A DNA stretch of 64,000 nucleotides from Microlunatus elymi (lineage in GTDB: Bacteria; Actinomycetota; Actinomycetes; Propionibacteriales; Propionibacteriaceae): positions 4,712,001 through 4,776,000 of the forward strand of contig NZ_CP041692.1 in assembly GCF_007362775.1 (NCBI RefSeq), written 5' to 3'. The translations under genes and the position numbers were made by a program. Below the pieces are notes generated by a model, which did no database searches, was not told the origin of the DNA, and was given only the letters and a program-made list of their open reading frames with translations. Position 1 is the stretch's first letter. Each line of letters begins with the position of its first letter. This document shows positions 55,150 through 63,424 of this stretch, piece by piece.

Positions 55150-55996
55150 CGGCGCCGCTGGCCAGACCACGAACGTAGAACCGCTGCAGGGCCGCGTACA
55201 AGATCACGCAGGGGATCATCGCGACCACCGCTCCGGCCGCCAGCAGCCCGTAGTCGACCTGCCCGTAGGCACCCTGCTGCAGGTTCACCAGGTTGACCGG
55301 CAAGGTGAAGCGATCCGGATTGGTGATGAAGACCAACGCACCCAGGAACTCGGTCCAGGACACCAGAAAGGCGTACAACGCGGTGGTCGCGACACCGGGC
55401 ACGACCAACGGCCAGAGCACCGAGAACAGCGTACGCAGCGGCCCGGCGCCGTCGACGTGACTGGAGTCCTCCAATTCGCTGGGCAAGCCGCTGAAGGAGT
55501 TGCGCATCACGAACACGCCGAACGGCAGGTTCACCGTGGCGTAGAACAAGATCAGTCCCAGCAGGTTGTTCGTCAGCCCCATCGCGTTGAGCTGCAGATA
55601 CAGCGGGGTGAGGATCGCCTGGAAGGGCACCATCATCGACAGCAGGATGGCCGCGAACAGCACCGGCGATATCCGGAACCGGAACTTGGCAAACCCGTAA
55701 CCGGCGAACAACGCCAGGGCCGAGCACAGCACCGCAGCACCCAGGGAGACGATCAGACTGTTCAGCACCGAGCGGCCGAGATTGCTTTCGGAGAAGAGTT
55801 TCGCGAAGTTGGAGAAGGTCAGGTCGAAGAAGGTGTTCGGATCCGGTGGCGCACTGATCACGTCGCTCGGCTGCATCGAACGCAACAGCGCCCACAGCAA
55901 CGGCACCACGATGATGATCAAGGTCAGGATGCCGCCGACGGCGTAGAGGACCTGTTTGGTCGGTGTGTCTCGTTCTACCCCACTGATCGCAGCCAT
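55139..55996 (-). CDS. Carbohydrate ABC transporter permease (MalG-like)
   Basis: 285 aa with six membrane helices (for example ILTLIIIVVPLLWALLRSMQ, LIVSLGAAVLCSALALFAGY, VLFAAILLSMMVPFQAILTP). The EAA loop that docks the ATPase is SSHVDGAGPLRTLFSVLWPL. It would form the channel with the second permease and receive sugar from the binding protein encoded upstream. It is the last gene of the SBP-permease-permease operon and has no ATPase gene beside it. Confidence 0.92.
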   Translation of the reverse strand: MAAISGVERDTPTKQVLYAVGGILTLIIIVVPLLWALLRSMQPSDVISAPPDPNTFFDLTFSNFAKLFSESNLGRSVLNSLIVSLGAAVLCSALALFAGYGFAKFRFRISPVLFAAILLSMMVPFQAILTPLYLQLNAMGLTNNLLGLILFYATVNLPFGVFVMRNSFSGLPSELEDSSHVDGAGPLRTLFSVLWPLVVPGVATTALYAFLVSWTEFLGALVFITNPDRFTLPVNLVNLQQGAYGQVDYGLLAAGAVVAMIPCVILYAALQRFYVRGLASGAVKG

Positions 55997-56000
55997 CGGA

Positions 56001-56936
56001 TCAATCCCTTTCCCTGAGCAGCCAGAACTGCGCCGCCGTGATCAGTCCGACGATCACGACCAGTACCAGTGACATGGCCGTCGCCGCACCGAGTTGGAGT
56101 TGCACGAAGCCACGGCGGTAGATCTGCAGCACGACCGTCGTGGTTGCCGAGCCCGGCCCGCCCTGGGTCAGGATGAAAAACTGGTTGAACGCCAGGAACG
56201 AGCCGATCACCGAAATGATCAAGCTCAAGGCGATCTGCTGGCGCAACAACGGGATCGTGACCTGCCGTTCACGGCCCCACCAGCTGGCCCCGTCGATCTC
56301 GGCGGACTCGTACAGATTCGCATCGATGCCCTGCATCCCCGACATCAGCAACATCATGGTGAGACCCGAAACGGCCCACACCACCAGGACGCAGATCAGC
56401 CCGGTGCCCAGCGGACCACTGACCAACCAGGCCGTCGATCCGTCGGTGATGCCCAGCGCCTTGAGTACCAGGTTCACCGCACCGCTGTTGGGCTGAGCCT
56501 CCAAGACGGCCAGGAAACTCAACGTCGCCAGGCCCACCACGTACGGCAGGAAGATGATCGTCCGCAGCACCTTGGCACCGCGTCGGTTGGATCGCACCAT
56601 CACGGCCAGCAGATACCCCACAACGAGGATCGGGCCGGTGACGATGCCGGTGTAGATCAACGTGTAGAGCAGCGACCAGCCGAACGCCGGATCGGTGAAG
56701 ATGTCGGCATAGTTCTTCAGACCGATGAACCGGTAGTTGCCGATCAGCGGGAAGTTCGTCAACGAGATGAAGATCGCGCCGACCAGAGGTGCCAGCGCGA
56801 AGACGGCAACGAAGACCACCGCCGGCAACACCATCAGCAAACCGACCCTCGGCGGATGGGTCAGCGAGTAGCGCTTGGCGGCTGCCTGATCCGAGGTCGC
56901 GTTCTTGACGCCACTGGGCTGTACGGCGGTGGTCAT
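56001..56936 (-). CDS. Sugar ABC transporter permease (MalF-like)
   Basis: 311 aa from ATG 56936, overlapping the binding-protein stop (ATGA). Six helices, LLMVLPAVVFVAVFALAPLV first, with the EAA motif LYESAEIDGASWWGRERQVT in the last cytoplasmic loop and SFLAFNQFFILTQGGPGSAT just after it, typical of MalF/UgpA-type permeases. It pairs with the MalG-like protein 4 bp downstream. Confidence 0.93.
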   Translation of the reverse strand: MTTAVQPSGVKNATSDQAAAKRYSLTHPPRVGLLMVLPAVVFVAVFALAPLVGAIFISLTNFPLIGNYRFIGLKNYADIFTDPAFGWSLLYTLIYTGIVTGPILVVGYLLAVMVRSNRRGAKVLRTIIFLPYVVGLATLSFLAVLEAQPNSGAVNLVLKALGITDGSTAWLVSGPLGTGLICVLVVWAVSGLTMMLLMSGMQGIDANLYESAEIDGASWWGRERQVTIPLLRQQIALSLIISVIGSFLAFNQFFILTQGGPGSATTTVVLQIYRRGFVQLQLGAATAMSLVLVVIVGLITAAQFWLLRERD

Positions 56937-58246
56937 GCTTGTGCCTGCTTCAGGAGTCGGTTGTATCCGGATTCGGCGGCCTGCATCGCGGCCTCGACCT
57001 GGCCGGAGAAGACGGCACGCCGGAACATGGCCAGCCACGGGCCGTCGGCCTGGTTGTAGATCACGTTGTAGGCCAGCGTCTTGGGCGCGTATCCGGCATC
57101 CAGATGGGTTGCGGTGAGCACGGCCAGTGGGAAGCTCCTCCGGAAGTCGGCCGTGATCGCATCGGACCGGATCGGCACGAATCCCGACTTCGGAAGTTGC
57201 TCCTGCTGCTCGGGCGCGACGCAGAAGGAGGCGAATTCCCAAGCTGCGCTGGGATTCGGAGCCCCGTTCAGCATGCACAGATTGTCGCCGCCGTCGAAGA
57301 ACGCGCCGCCGCCGTCCGGTCCGGGAAGCAGCCGGACCTCGAGCTTGTCCAGAAAGGACTTCGAGGCGCCGTTGACGACGCTCTGGAAGTTGCCCGGAAA
57401 CATCCCGATGGTCCCGGCGCGGAAGTCGGCTCCCCATTGGGTGCCACTGTCGGCGTAGCTGCCGGGTGGCACGAGCTTCTCCTGCCACAGTGAACGCATG
57501 AACTTCAGCGTCTCGGTGACGGCGTCGTTGCCGACCAGATTGGCCCGCTGATTGCCGACCGGGCCCGCGATCAGATCGGTTTGTGCGGCCCAGATGTGCG
57601 GCTGGACGGTGAATCCGAGGATGCCGGACGAGTTGCCGGCGTAGGTCCAACCGTAGATGTTGTCGCCGAGCCGGCTGATCTTCCGGGCGGCGTCCAGCAG
57701 TCCGTCCAGCGACTTCGTCGCTTGGTCAAGATCAACACCGGCGCGCTCGAAGAGTTCGGTGTTGCAGAACAGCACCGAGTTGTCAGCCAGCAGAGGTAAC
57801 CCGTAGATCCGCTTGTCGATCGTTGCCAGCCGCAGGTGCCCCGGGCTCAGCGCGGACCGGTTGGGAATCCGGGACACCGGATCGGTGATGTCGGCAAAGG
57901 CTCCGCGTGAGCTGAACAGCAACGAGTTGATGTCGTCGAAGTCGACCATGTCCGGGACTTCGCCGCTGCGGATCGCCGTGGCGAGCTTGGTGACGAACTG
58001 GCCGTCCGGGACCGGCGTGATCCGGACCGAGATCCTCTGCTGTCGCTGGTTGAACGCGTCGGCGAACGCTTGGATCCCGGCCTGGGTGGCGCCGCGGCAC
58101 CAGATCTCGACCTGGCCGGTTCCGCCCTGGCCGAAGCCGGCACCGGTAGTGTCGATCTTCGGCAGTGCGCCGGAACAGCCGGAGACAACGCCACCCAACG
58201 CGCCCACTCCAGCCAGCGCCAGCAGACTCCTGCGGGTCAACGACAT
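56933..58246 (-). CDS. Sugar-binding lipoprotein of an ABC importer
   Basis: 437 aa. Signal peptide with twin Arg (MSLTRRSLLALAGVGALGGV) and lipobox VSGC at residue 24, so the mature protein is anchored to the outer face of the membrane. Typical family 1 solute-binding features: VEIWCRGATQAGIQAFADAF, VPDMVDFDDINSLLFSSRGA, YGLPLLADNSVLFCNTELFE and GTIGMFPGNFQ. Gene order (binding protein, MalF-, MalG-like) and the neighbouring GH127 and GH51 genes suggest arabino-oligosaccharides as ligands. Confidence 0.92.
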   Translation of the reverse strand: MSLTRRSLLALAGVGALGGVVSGCSGALPKIDTTGAGFGQGGTGQVEIWCRGATQAGIQAFADAFNQRQQRISVRITPVPDGQFVTKLATAIRSGEVPDMVDFDDINSLLFSSRGAFADITDPVSRIPNRSALSPGHLRLATIDKRIYGLPLLADNSVLFCNTELFERAGVDLDQATKSLDGLLDAARKISRLGDNIYGWTYAGNSSGILGFTVQPHIWAAQTDLIAGPVGNQRANLVGNDAVTETLKFMRSLWQEKLVPPGSYADSGTQWGADFRAGTIGMFPGNFQSVVNGASKSFLDKLEVRLLPGPDGGGAFFDGGDNLCMLNGAPNPSAAWEFASFCVAPEQQEQLPKSGFVPIRSDAITADFRRSFPLAVLTATHLDAGYAPKTLAYNVIYNQADGPWLAMFRRAVFSGQVEAAMQAAESGYNRLLKQAQA

Positions 58247-58274
58247 CGCATCTCAGCTCCCTTGCCGATTCGTC

Positions 58275-58326
58275 CGACTTGTCAGCGTCACGACGCGCCA
58301 TAGCGCTCTGAAATGCTGACAAGTCG
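58275..58326. repeat. 52-nt palindromic repeat, copy C
   Basis: CGACTTGTCAGCGTCACGAC at one end and AAATGCTGACAAGTCG at the other, with GCGCCATAGCGC at the centre. Same length and orientation as copy A at 9471-9522. It lies between the stop of the GH127 gene and the start of the binding-protein gene, both on the minus strand. Confidence 0.85.
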
Positions 58327-58332
58327 GGGTTG

Positions 58333-60210
58333 TTACGCGGTGGGGATCCAAACCCGCATGGCCTGCGGGCCCCGGTTGCACCAGGCGTAGTACGGGATCG
58401 CGACCAGTTCGGTGTCGCGGGTCGCCGGCGCCGGGCGCGGGTGCGGACGCGATCCCGGCTGTTCGGTTGCCCGGTCGATGACCTTTCCCTGCGCAGTCAC
58501 CACGACGATGCCGTCGAGCAGGTCGGATTGCTCCCGCTCGGCGAAGCCGGCGTCGGCGGTGATGGCAAGATCATCGGGCGCCACCCCGCCCGGCTGATCG
58601 GTCTTCTCCAGCGCGTAGACCAGCGGGCCGCGTTCGATCGCCAGGCAACCTCGTACGGCGTCGACGCGCGGGTCCGGCGCGGTCAGCCGCGGCCGCAGCG
58701 GCAACTCCAGGACAAGTTGATCATCGGCCTGCCAGGTCCGTTCGACGGTCGCGTAACCGCCGGCTTCGACCACTGCCCCGTCCACGGTCGCGTCCTCGGC
58801 CCAGGCCGGGATCCGGAAGCTGATCTTGGTCGCGGTGGCCGAGGCCTGTTCGATGATGATCTTGATCCGGCCGTGCCACGGGTAGTCGGTCTCGACCCGC
58901 AGCCTCAGGTCACCGGAGTCGATCAAGCCCGGCACGTACTGGTGGATCTGCACACCGCCGGCATCCGTGCTGGCGATGTAGCCTTCCAGGCTGGCGAAGG
59001 TGCGCATCACGTTCGGCGGGCAGCACGCACAGTCGAACCAACCGAGCCGACCGTTCTGCACGCTGCGCTGGGTGTCGGCCAGCGCATGATCACGATGTTG
59101 CAGCGGATTGACGTAGAAGTATTCGGTGCCGGGCAGCGAAACGCCTGCCAGGAAGCCGTTGTAGAGCATCCGCTCGATCTGATCTGCGTACGAGGACTTG
59201 CCGGTGGCCAGCAGCAATCGCCACGCCCACTGGATGCCACCGATCGCCGCGCAGGTCTCGGCATAGGCACGATCCGGCGGCAACTCGTACGGGTCACCGA
59301 ACGCCTCACCCTCCCAACGGGAGCCGAGCCCGCCGGTCAGATACTCTTTCTCGTCCACCATGGCGGCGAACTGGGCCTCCAGCGCTGCCAGCAGTTCTTG
59401 ATCATCCAACTCGGCGGCGACATCGGTCGCGCCGGCCCCGAGATAAACCGCGCGGACCGCATGCCCTTCGACCGTGGTCTGCTCGCGGACCGGCACCCGA
59501 TCGGAGAAGTACGCCGGCTGGAAGCCGTAACCCTCGATCAGCCCCCTGCCGCGGGCCTCGACGAAGTAGCGAGCCAGCTCCAGATAGGCCGCGGTGCCGG
59601 TCTCCCGATACAGCTCGACCAACGCCATCTCGATCACCGGATGGCCGTCGACGTCGTGCCGCTTGTCCTCGCCGAAGGTGGCCACCAGGTGATCGGCGAT
59701 CTTCATCGCGACCTCCAGCAGCTGCCGCCGGTCGGTGGTCCGGGCGGTGGCGACCGCGGCCTGGATGAGATGCCCGTAGCAGTAGAACTCGTGATGCTGC
59801 GGAAGATCGACGTAACGGCCGCCGTCGCGCGTCGGCACCATCGAGTTGAGGTAGCCGTCCTCCTCCTGCGCCGCCGCGATCAGCTCGACCACCCCGTCGA
59901 TGTCGGCCAGCAGTCGCTCGTCGGCTTTGCGGCCGTACTCCCAGGCGGCCGCCTCCAACCACTTGTACACGTCGGAATCGGCGAAGATCGGGCCGACCGG
60001 CTGTCCGCTGGTACGGCCGGCGGCCAGTTCGAGGTTGAACAGGTTCTTCGCCTCGCCCAGCTGCTTCAGACCGGACGGGATGGCGGCGGCCCGGTTGCGT
60101 TCGGCGCGGGTTGCCCAGAGTCCGCCGGTGATCTTGACCTCCCCCGGCGACAGCGGGCGGTAGACGGACCGGGCCTGGTCGGTTGGCTGTGCGGGCCCAC
60201 CTCGTGCCAT
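58333..60210 (-). CDS. Beta-L-arabinofuranosidase, GH127
   Basis: 625 aa from ATG 60210. (alpha/alpha)6-barrel sequences SDVYKWLEAAAWEYGR and YCYGHLIQAAVA, then the zinc/catalytic set AYAETCAAIGGIQWAWR (Glu) and GWFDCACCPPNVMRTFAS (Cys cluster), as in Bifidobacterium HypBA1. The enzyme removes beta-L-arabinofuranose from plant hydroxyproline-rich glycans. No signal peptide, so its substrate is imported. It is divergent from a LacI regulator with an ACGTTT-TCCG-AAACGT operator between them and is the first gene of the transport operon's strand. Confidence 0.95.
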   Translation of the reverse strand: MARGGPAQPTDQARSVYRPLSPGEVKITGGLWATRAERNRAAAIPSGLKQLGEAKNLFNLELAAGRTSGQPVGPIFADSDVYKWLEAAAWEYGRKADERLLADIDGVVELIAAAQEEDGYLNSMVPTRDGGRYVDLPQHHEFYCYGHLIQAAVATARTTDRRQLLEVAMKIADHLVATFGEDKRHDVDGHPVIEMALVELYRETGTAAYLELARYFVEARGRGLIEGYGFQPAYFSDRVPVREQTTVEGHAVRAVYLGAGATDVAAELDDQELLAALEAQFAAMVDEKEYLTGGLGSRWEGEAFGDPYELPPDRAYAETCAAIGGIQWAWRLLLATGKSSYADQIERMLYNGFLAGVSLPGTEYFYVNPLQHRDHALADTQRSVQNGRLGWFDCACCPPNVMRTFASLEGYIASTDAGGVQIHQYVPGLIDSGDLRLRVETDYPWHGRIKIIIEQASATATKISFRIPAWAEDATVDGAVVEAGGYATVERTWQADDQLVLELPLRPRLTAPDPRVDAVRGCLAIERGPLVYALEKTDQPGGVAPDDLAITADAGFAEREQSDLLDGIVVVTAQGKVIDRATEQPGSRPHPRPAPATRDTELVAIPYYAWCNRGPQAMRVWIPTA

Positions 60211-60276
60211 CGAGCTACTCCTTCGTGGATCTGGATCCGGTCGCTGTCGACCGCGCAAGAAAGAAACGCAGGAAAC

Positions 60277-60292
60277 ACGTTTTCCGAAACGT
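60277..60292. promoter_or_regulatory. LacI-type operator in the GH127/lacI divergent region
   Basis: ACGTTTTCCGAAACGT has perfect 6-bp arms ACGTTT/AAACGT around TCCG. It lies 67 bp before the GH127 start and 116 bp before the LacI gene start. A second palindrome CAAGAAGTTCTTG (60330-60342) is nearby. No other feature is seen in 60211-60407. Confidence 0.7.
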
Positions 60293-60407
60293 TAGGGGCC
60301 TGGCCGCTCTATCGTCAATACCTGTACAGCAAGAAGTTCTTGGTTACGATGTGCGCCCACCCGCACAGCAGACGGAAACTGTGAGAACTGGTTCTGCAGG
60401 AGGCCAG

Positions 60408-61487
60408 ATGACGAGCACCCAGCGGCCGGTTCGGATCACCGACGTCGCGGCGCTGGCCGGCGTCTCGCCCGGAACGGTGTCCAAGGCACTCAACAACACC
60501 GGCAGCCTGAAAGAGGCGACCCGGCAGCGAGTGCGGGCCGCCGCGGACAAGCTCGGCTTCGTACCCGACCCGGATGCGCGGTGGCTGGCGGCCCGGCGCA
60601 GCTACACGGTCGGCCTGCTCAGCGCCGATGCCGCCGGTCGTTTCAGCATCCCTGTGATGCTCGGTGCGGAGAATGCGCTGGCCGCCGGCGAGATGTCGGC
60701 GCTGCTCGCGACCACCCGCTACGACCCGGTCCGCGAGGCGTACCACCTGAAGGCGTTTCAGGCACGACGGGTGGACGGCATCATCGTCACCGGACGTACC
60801 ACCGATCCGCGGCCACCGGTCGACGTCGACATCCCGGTGGTGTATGCGTTCGCACCGTCCAGCAATCCCGACGATGCGTCCGTGGTGCCCGACGACACCG
60901 ACGGCACGACCAAGATCATCCAACACCTGCTGGCGACCGGACGGCGGCGGATCGCACACGTCGGCGGCCGGCCGCGCAAGCACACGTCGGAAGTCCGTGC
61001 GGCGGCAGCCGTCGCGGCGCTGGCTGATCACGGCCTCCGGTTGGTGTCCGAGCCGATGTTCGGTGATTGGAGCGAGAGTTGGGGGCGCCGAGCCGTTGAT
61101 CAGCTTCTGCTGCGGCACGCCCTCACGGCAACTGGTGATCAACTTCTCGCCGCCGACCTGGTGCGCGCCGAACGACATCAGGCCGAGCTGTCCGATCTTG
61201 ATCTCGGCCTGGACGCGATCATCTGCGGCAGTGATCAAATAGCCCGCGGCGTCACCGATCGGCTGCGTGAGCTCTCCATCGACGTGCCGGCGCAGCTTGC
61301 GGTCACCGGCTTCGACAACTGGGAGGTGATGGCGCTGTCCAGCCGGCCGCCGCTGACCACCATCGATCTCGGCCTGGAGGATCTCGGTCGCCGTGCTGCC
61401 GAGCAGTTGCTGGACGCGATCGCCGGCAACCCGCACCACGGCATCGAGTACACCCCGATGGAGCTGATCCCCCGCGCCTCCGCCTAA
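60408..61487 (+). CDS. LacI-family transcriptional regulator of the GH127 locus
   Basis: 359 aa from ATG 60408, behind CAGGAGG. HTH ITDVAALAGVSPGTVSKALN with hinge RQRVRAAADKLGF, then the sugar-binding core (YTVGLLSADAAGRFSIPVML, GRRRIAHVGGRPRKHTSEVR, LAVTGFDNWEVMALSSRPPL). A 30-residue insert rich in His and Leu (DQLLLRHALTATGDQLLAAD) occurs near residue 235. It likely binds the operator at 60277-60292 and responds to arabinose or an arabinoside. Confidence 0.92.
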   Translation: MTSTQRPVRITDVAALAGVSPGTVSKALNNTGSLKEATRQRVRAAADKLGFVPDPDARWLAARRSYTVGLLSADAAGRFSIPVMLGAENALAAGEMSALLATTRYDPVREAYHLKAFQARRVDGIIVTGRTTDPRPPVDVDIPVVYAFAPSSNPDDASVVPDDTDGTTKIIQHLLATGRRRIAHVGGRPRKHTSEVRAAAAVAALADHGLRLVSEPMFGDWSESWGRRAVDQLLLRHALTATGDQLLAADLVRAERHQAELSDLDLGLDAIICGSDQIARGVTDRLRELSIDVPAQLAVTGFDNWEVMALSSRPPLTTIDLGLEDLGRRAAEQLLDAIAGNPHHGIEYTPMELIPRASA

Positions 61488-61535
61488 CCGCGAGGAGCGA
61501 CCCCTGCGGTCGCAGAAAACCCATAGGTTGGTTCT

Positions 61536-61934
61536 GTGACAAATCCCAAGGAACGGGCTGTCGCGATCACCATCGACGACGGACAGCTGCTCGTCATCCT
61601 GCGCCGGAAGGACGGGCGTTCCTACGCCGTGCTGCCCGGCGGAGGGATCGAGCCCGGAGAGTCGCCCCGCGAAGCCGTCGTACGTGAGCTGCGCGAAGAG
61701 ACCCATCTCGAGGGGCACATCGAGCGAGAACTCTGGACAATCCGGCATCAGGATCGGCGGGCACACTACTTCCTGGTGTCCGTCGAGCGCAGCCGCCTGG
61801 TGCTGGGCGACCCCGAGGCCAGCAGTCAATCGTCGAGCAACGTCTACCAACCGACGTGGGTCGACACCGCGCGCGTCGACGACATCAACCTGCAGCCGGA
61901 AGAACTGCGCTCGCGCCTGCGCGAACTCCTCTGA
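61536..61934 (+). CDS. NUDIX hydrolase
   Basis: 132 aa from GTG 61536. The Nudix box is complete: GGGIEPGESPREAVVRELRE followed by ET, giving Gx5Ex7REUxEExGU with a His-Leu-Glu end (THLEGHI). These enzymes hydrolyse nucleoside diphosphate derivatives. Substrate unknown; the chain is short, without extra domains. Confidence 0.92.
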   Translation: MTNPKERAVAITIDDGQLLVILRRKDGRSYAVLPGGGIEPGESPREAVVRELREETHLEGHIERELWTIRHQDRRAHYFLVSVERSRLVLGDPEASSQSSSNVYQPTWVDTARVDDINLQPEELRSRLRELL

Positions 61935-62031
61935 CCTGGCTGAGTGCCTCGGTGGGTCACGATGCACCGCAGCCCCACCAGCACAGGGAAATCCGCTACC
62001 GCATTCCGAACAGGCGGGCTAGCATCCCGGC

Positions 62032-62106
62032 ATGCGTAGCGAGCGATTTCTTTGCCCCCGGCCGGGTCACGGCCGCGGGGTCGGTTGCGCACGCGCGCTG
62101 TCCTGA
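62032..62106 (+). other. Possible short upstream open frame in the leader of the PheS-like gene
   Basis: ATG 62032 opens 24 codons (MRSERFLCPRPGHGRG, then VGCARALS) and stops at 62104-62106, 71 bp before the PheS-like gene. There is no obvious SD. The rest of the 243-bp gap (61935-62177) holds a GGGC-TTC-GCCC hairpin at 62134-62144 near the start codon. A leader-peptide role is only a possibility. Confidence 0.2.
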
Positions 62107-62177
62107 CGGTTCTCCGTGTTGCCCGCCCGGGGGGGGCTTCGCCCTCATGATCACGGCAACCACTCAGGAGAACTTCC

Positions 62178-63398
62178 ATGTCTGTAACAGATTCTGCGGC
62201 AACGCGACCGTCGACGAGCCGGCCGACAACGGCTCAGATCCAGACCGAACGGCGTTGGTCAGCACATCCTCTTCGCTACCTGTCGGCGGCAGAACTTGAT
62301 CGCGCCCTGACTCTTCCCGATCTCACCGATCCCGCCGGCGGGACGCACGCGATCAACTTGATCGCCGCCGAGATCATCACGGCGCTGACCCGGCACTGGC
62401 GGATCGGTGTCGATCAGGTCCGAGTCCCGCCGCTGGTATCGGTGGCCGACAACTACGACCGGCTCGGCTACGCCGGCGCGGACGTCACCCGGGACAGCCG
62501 CTACACCCGCTACACCAGTCCGACCACGATGCTGCGCAGCCAGACCAGCGCCAACATCCCGTACGCCCTGCAGCGGTATGCCCAACCGCAGCACGCCGAG
62601 CATGATCAGCCGGTCGATGTGCTGATCACCGTTGCCGGCTTGGTCTATCGCCGTGACGTGGTCGACCGCACCCACGTCGGCGAACCGCACCAACTCGACC
62701 TGTGGCGACTGCGGTCCACCCCGGACACGACCGAGTCAGACCTCGAAGAGATGATCATGGTCCTGGTCGACGCGGTATTGCCGGGAGCGCGGTGGCGCAC
62801 CACCCCGGCCACCCATCCGTACACCCTGCACGGGCGCCAGATCGACGTCCTGCAGGACGGTCAGTGGCTCGAACTGGCCGAATGCGGGCTGATCCATCCG
62901 CACGTCCTCGACAGCAGCGGACTGGATCCGAATCGATGGTCCGGGCTGGCGCTGGGGATGGGACTGGACCGCGCGGTGATGCTGCGCAAACGCATCCCGG
63001 ACATCCGCTATCTGCGTTCGGCAGAACCACGGATCGCTGCCCAGCTTGGAGATCTGGAGCCTTGGCGACCCGTCTCGATGCTGCCGCCGATCACCCGTGA
63101 CCTGTCCGTGGTGATCGACGAGGACACCGCCGACGAGACGCTGGGCGACGCGATCCGAGAGTCGCTCCAAGATCAGATCGACGACGTCGAGAGCATCGAG
63201 ATCCTGCAGCGTACGCCGTACGCTCAGCTACCGCCGACCGCCCGGGAGCGTCTCGGACTCGGTGGTCATCAGCTGAACGCGCTGGTCCGCATCACCGTGC
63301 GTCCGTTGCAGCACACGCTGACCGATGAGCAGGCCAACGAGCTCCGCAACCGTGTCTATCGGGCGATCCATCGCGGCCCGCGACTCGAGCTCGCCTGA
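62178..63398 (+). CDS. Single-chain phenylalanyl-tRNA-synthetase-like ligase (PheS core plus FDX-ACB domain)
   Basis: 406 aa from ATG 62178, behind CAGGAG. Class II synthetase motifs resemble PheS: motif 2 VYRRDVVDRTHVGEPHQLDL and motif 3 GLALGMGLDRAVMLRKRIPD. Substrate-loop sequence TRYTSPTTMLRSQTSANIPY precedes motif 2. The last 100 residues (WRPVSMLPPITRDLSVVIDE, LTDEQANELRNRVYRAIHRG) are the ferredoxin-fold anticodon-binding domain normally at the PheT C-terminus. The fusion resembles mitochondrial PheRS in layout but is much diverged. It is probably the family annotated as PheS-related ligase of unknown role, not the housekeeping enzyme. Confidence 0.8.
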   Translation: MSVTDSAATRPSTSRPTTAQIQTERRWSAHPLRYLSAAELDRALTLPDLTDPAGGTHAINLIAAEIITALTRHWRIGVDQVRVPPLVSVADNYDRLGYAGADVTRDSRYTRYTSPTTMLRSQTSANIPYALQRYAQPQHAEHDQPVDVLITVAGLVYRRDVVDRTHVGEPHQLDLWRLRSTPDTTESDLEEMIMVLVDAVLPGARWRTTPATHPYTLHGRQIDVLQDGQWLELAECGLIHPHVLDSSGLDPNRWSGLALGMGLDRAVMLRKRIPDIRYLRSAEPRIAAQLGDLEPWRPVSMLPPITRDLSVVIDEDTADETLGDAIRESLQDQIDDVESIEILQRTPYAQLPPTARERLGLGGHQLNALVRITVRPLQHTLTDEQANELRNRVYRAIHRGPRLELA

Positions 63399-63424
63399 GT
63401 CTGGATCCACGCTGAGTCAGGAGA

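Noticed and set aside
58330-60384. 684-codon plus-strand frame
   Set aside because: Antisense to GH127, whose catalytic Glu and Cys cluster are intact.
61935-62177. T-box leader before the PheS-like gene
   Set aside because: No T-box sequence or specifier-loop layout could be recognised; only a short frame and a small GC hairpin.
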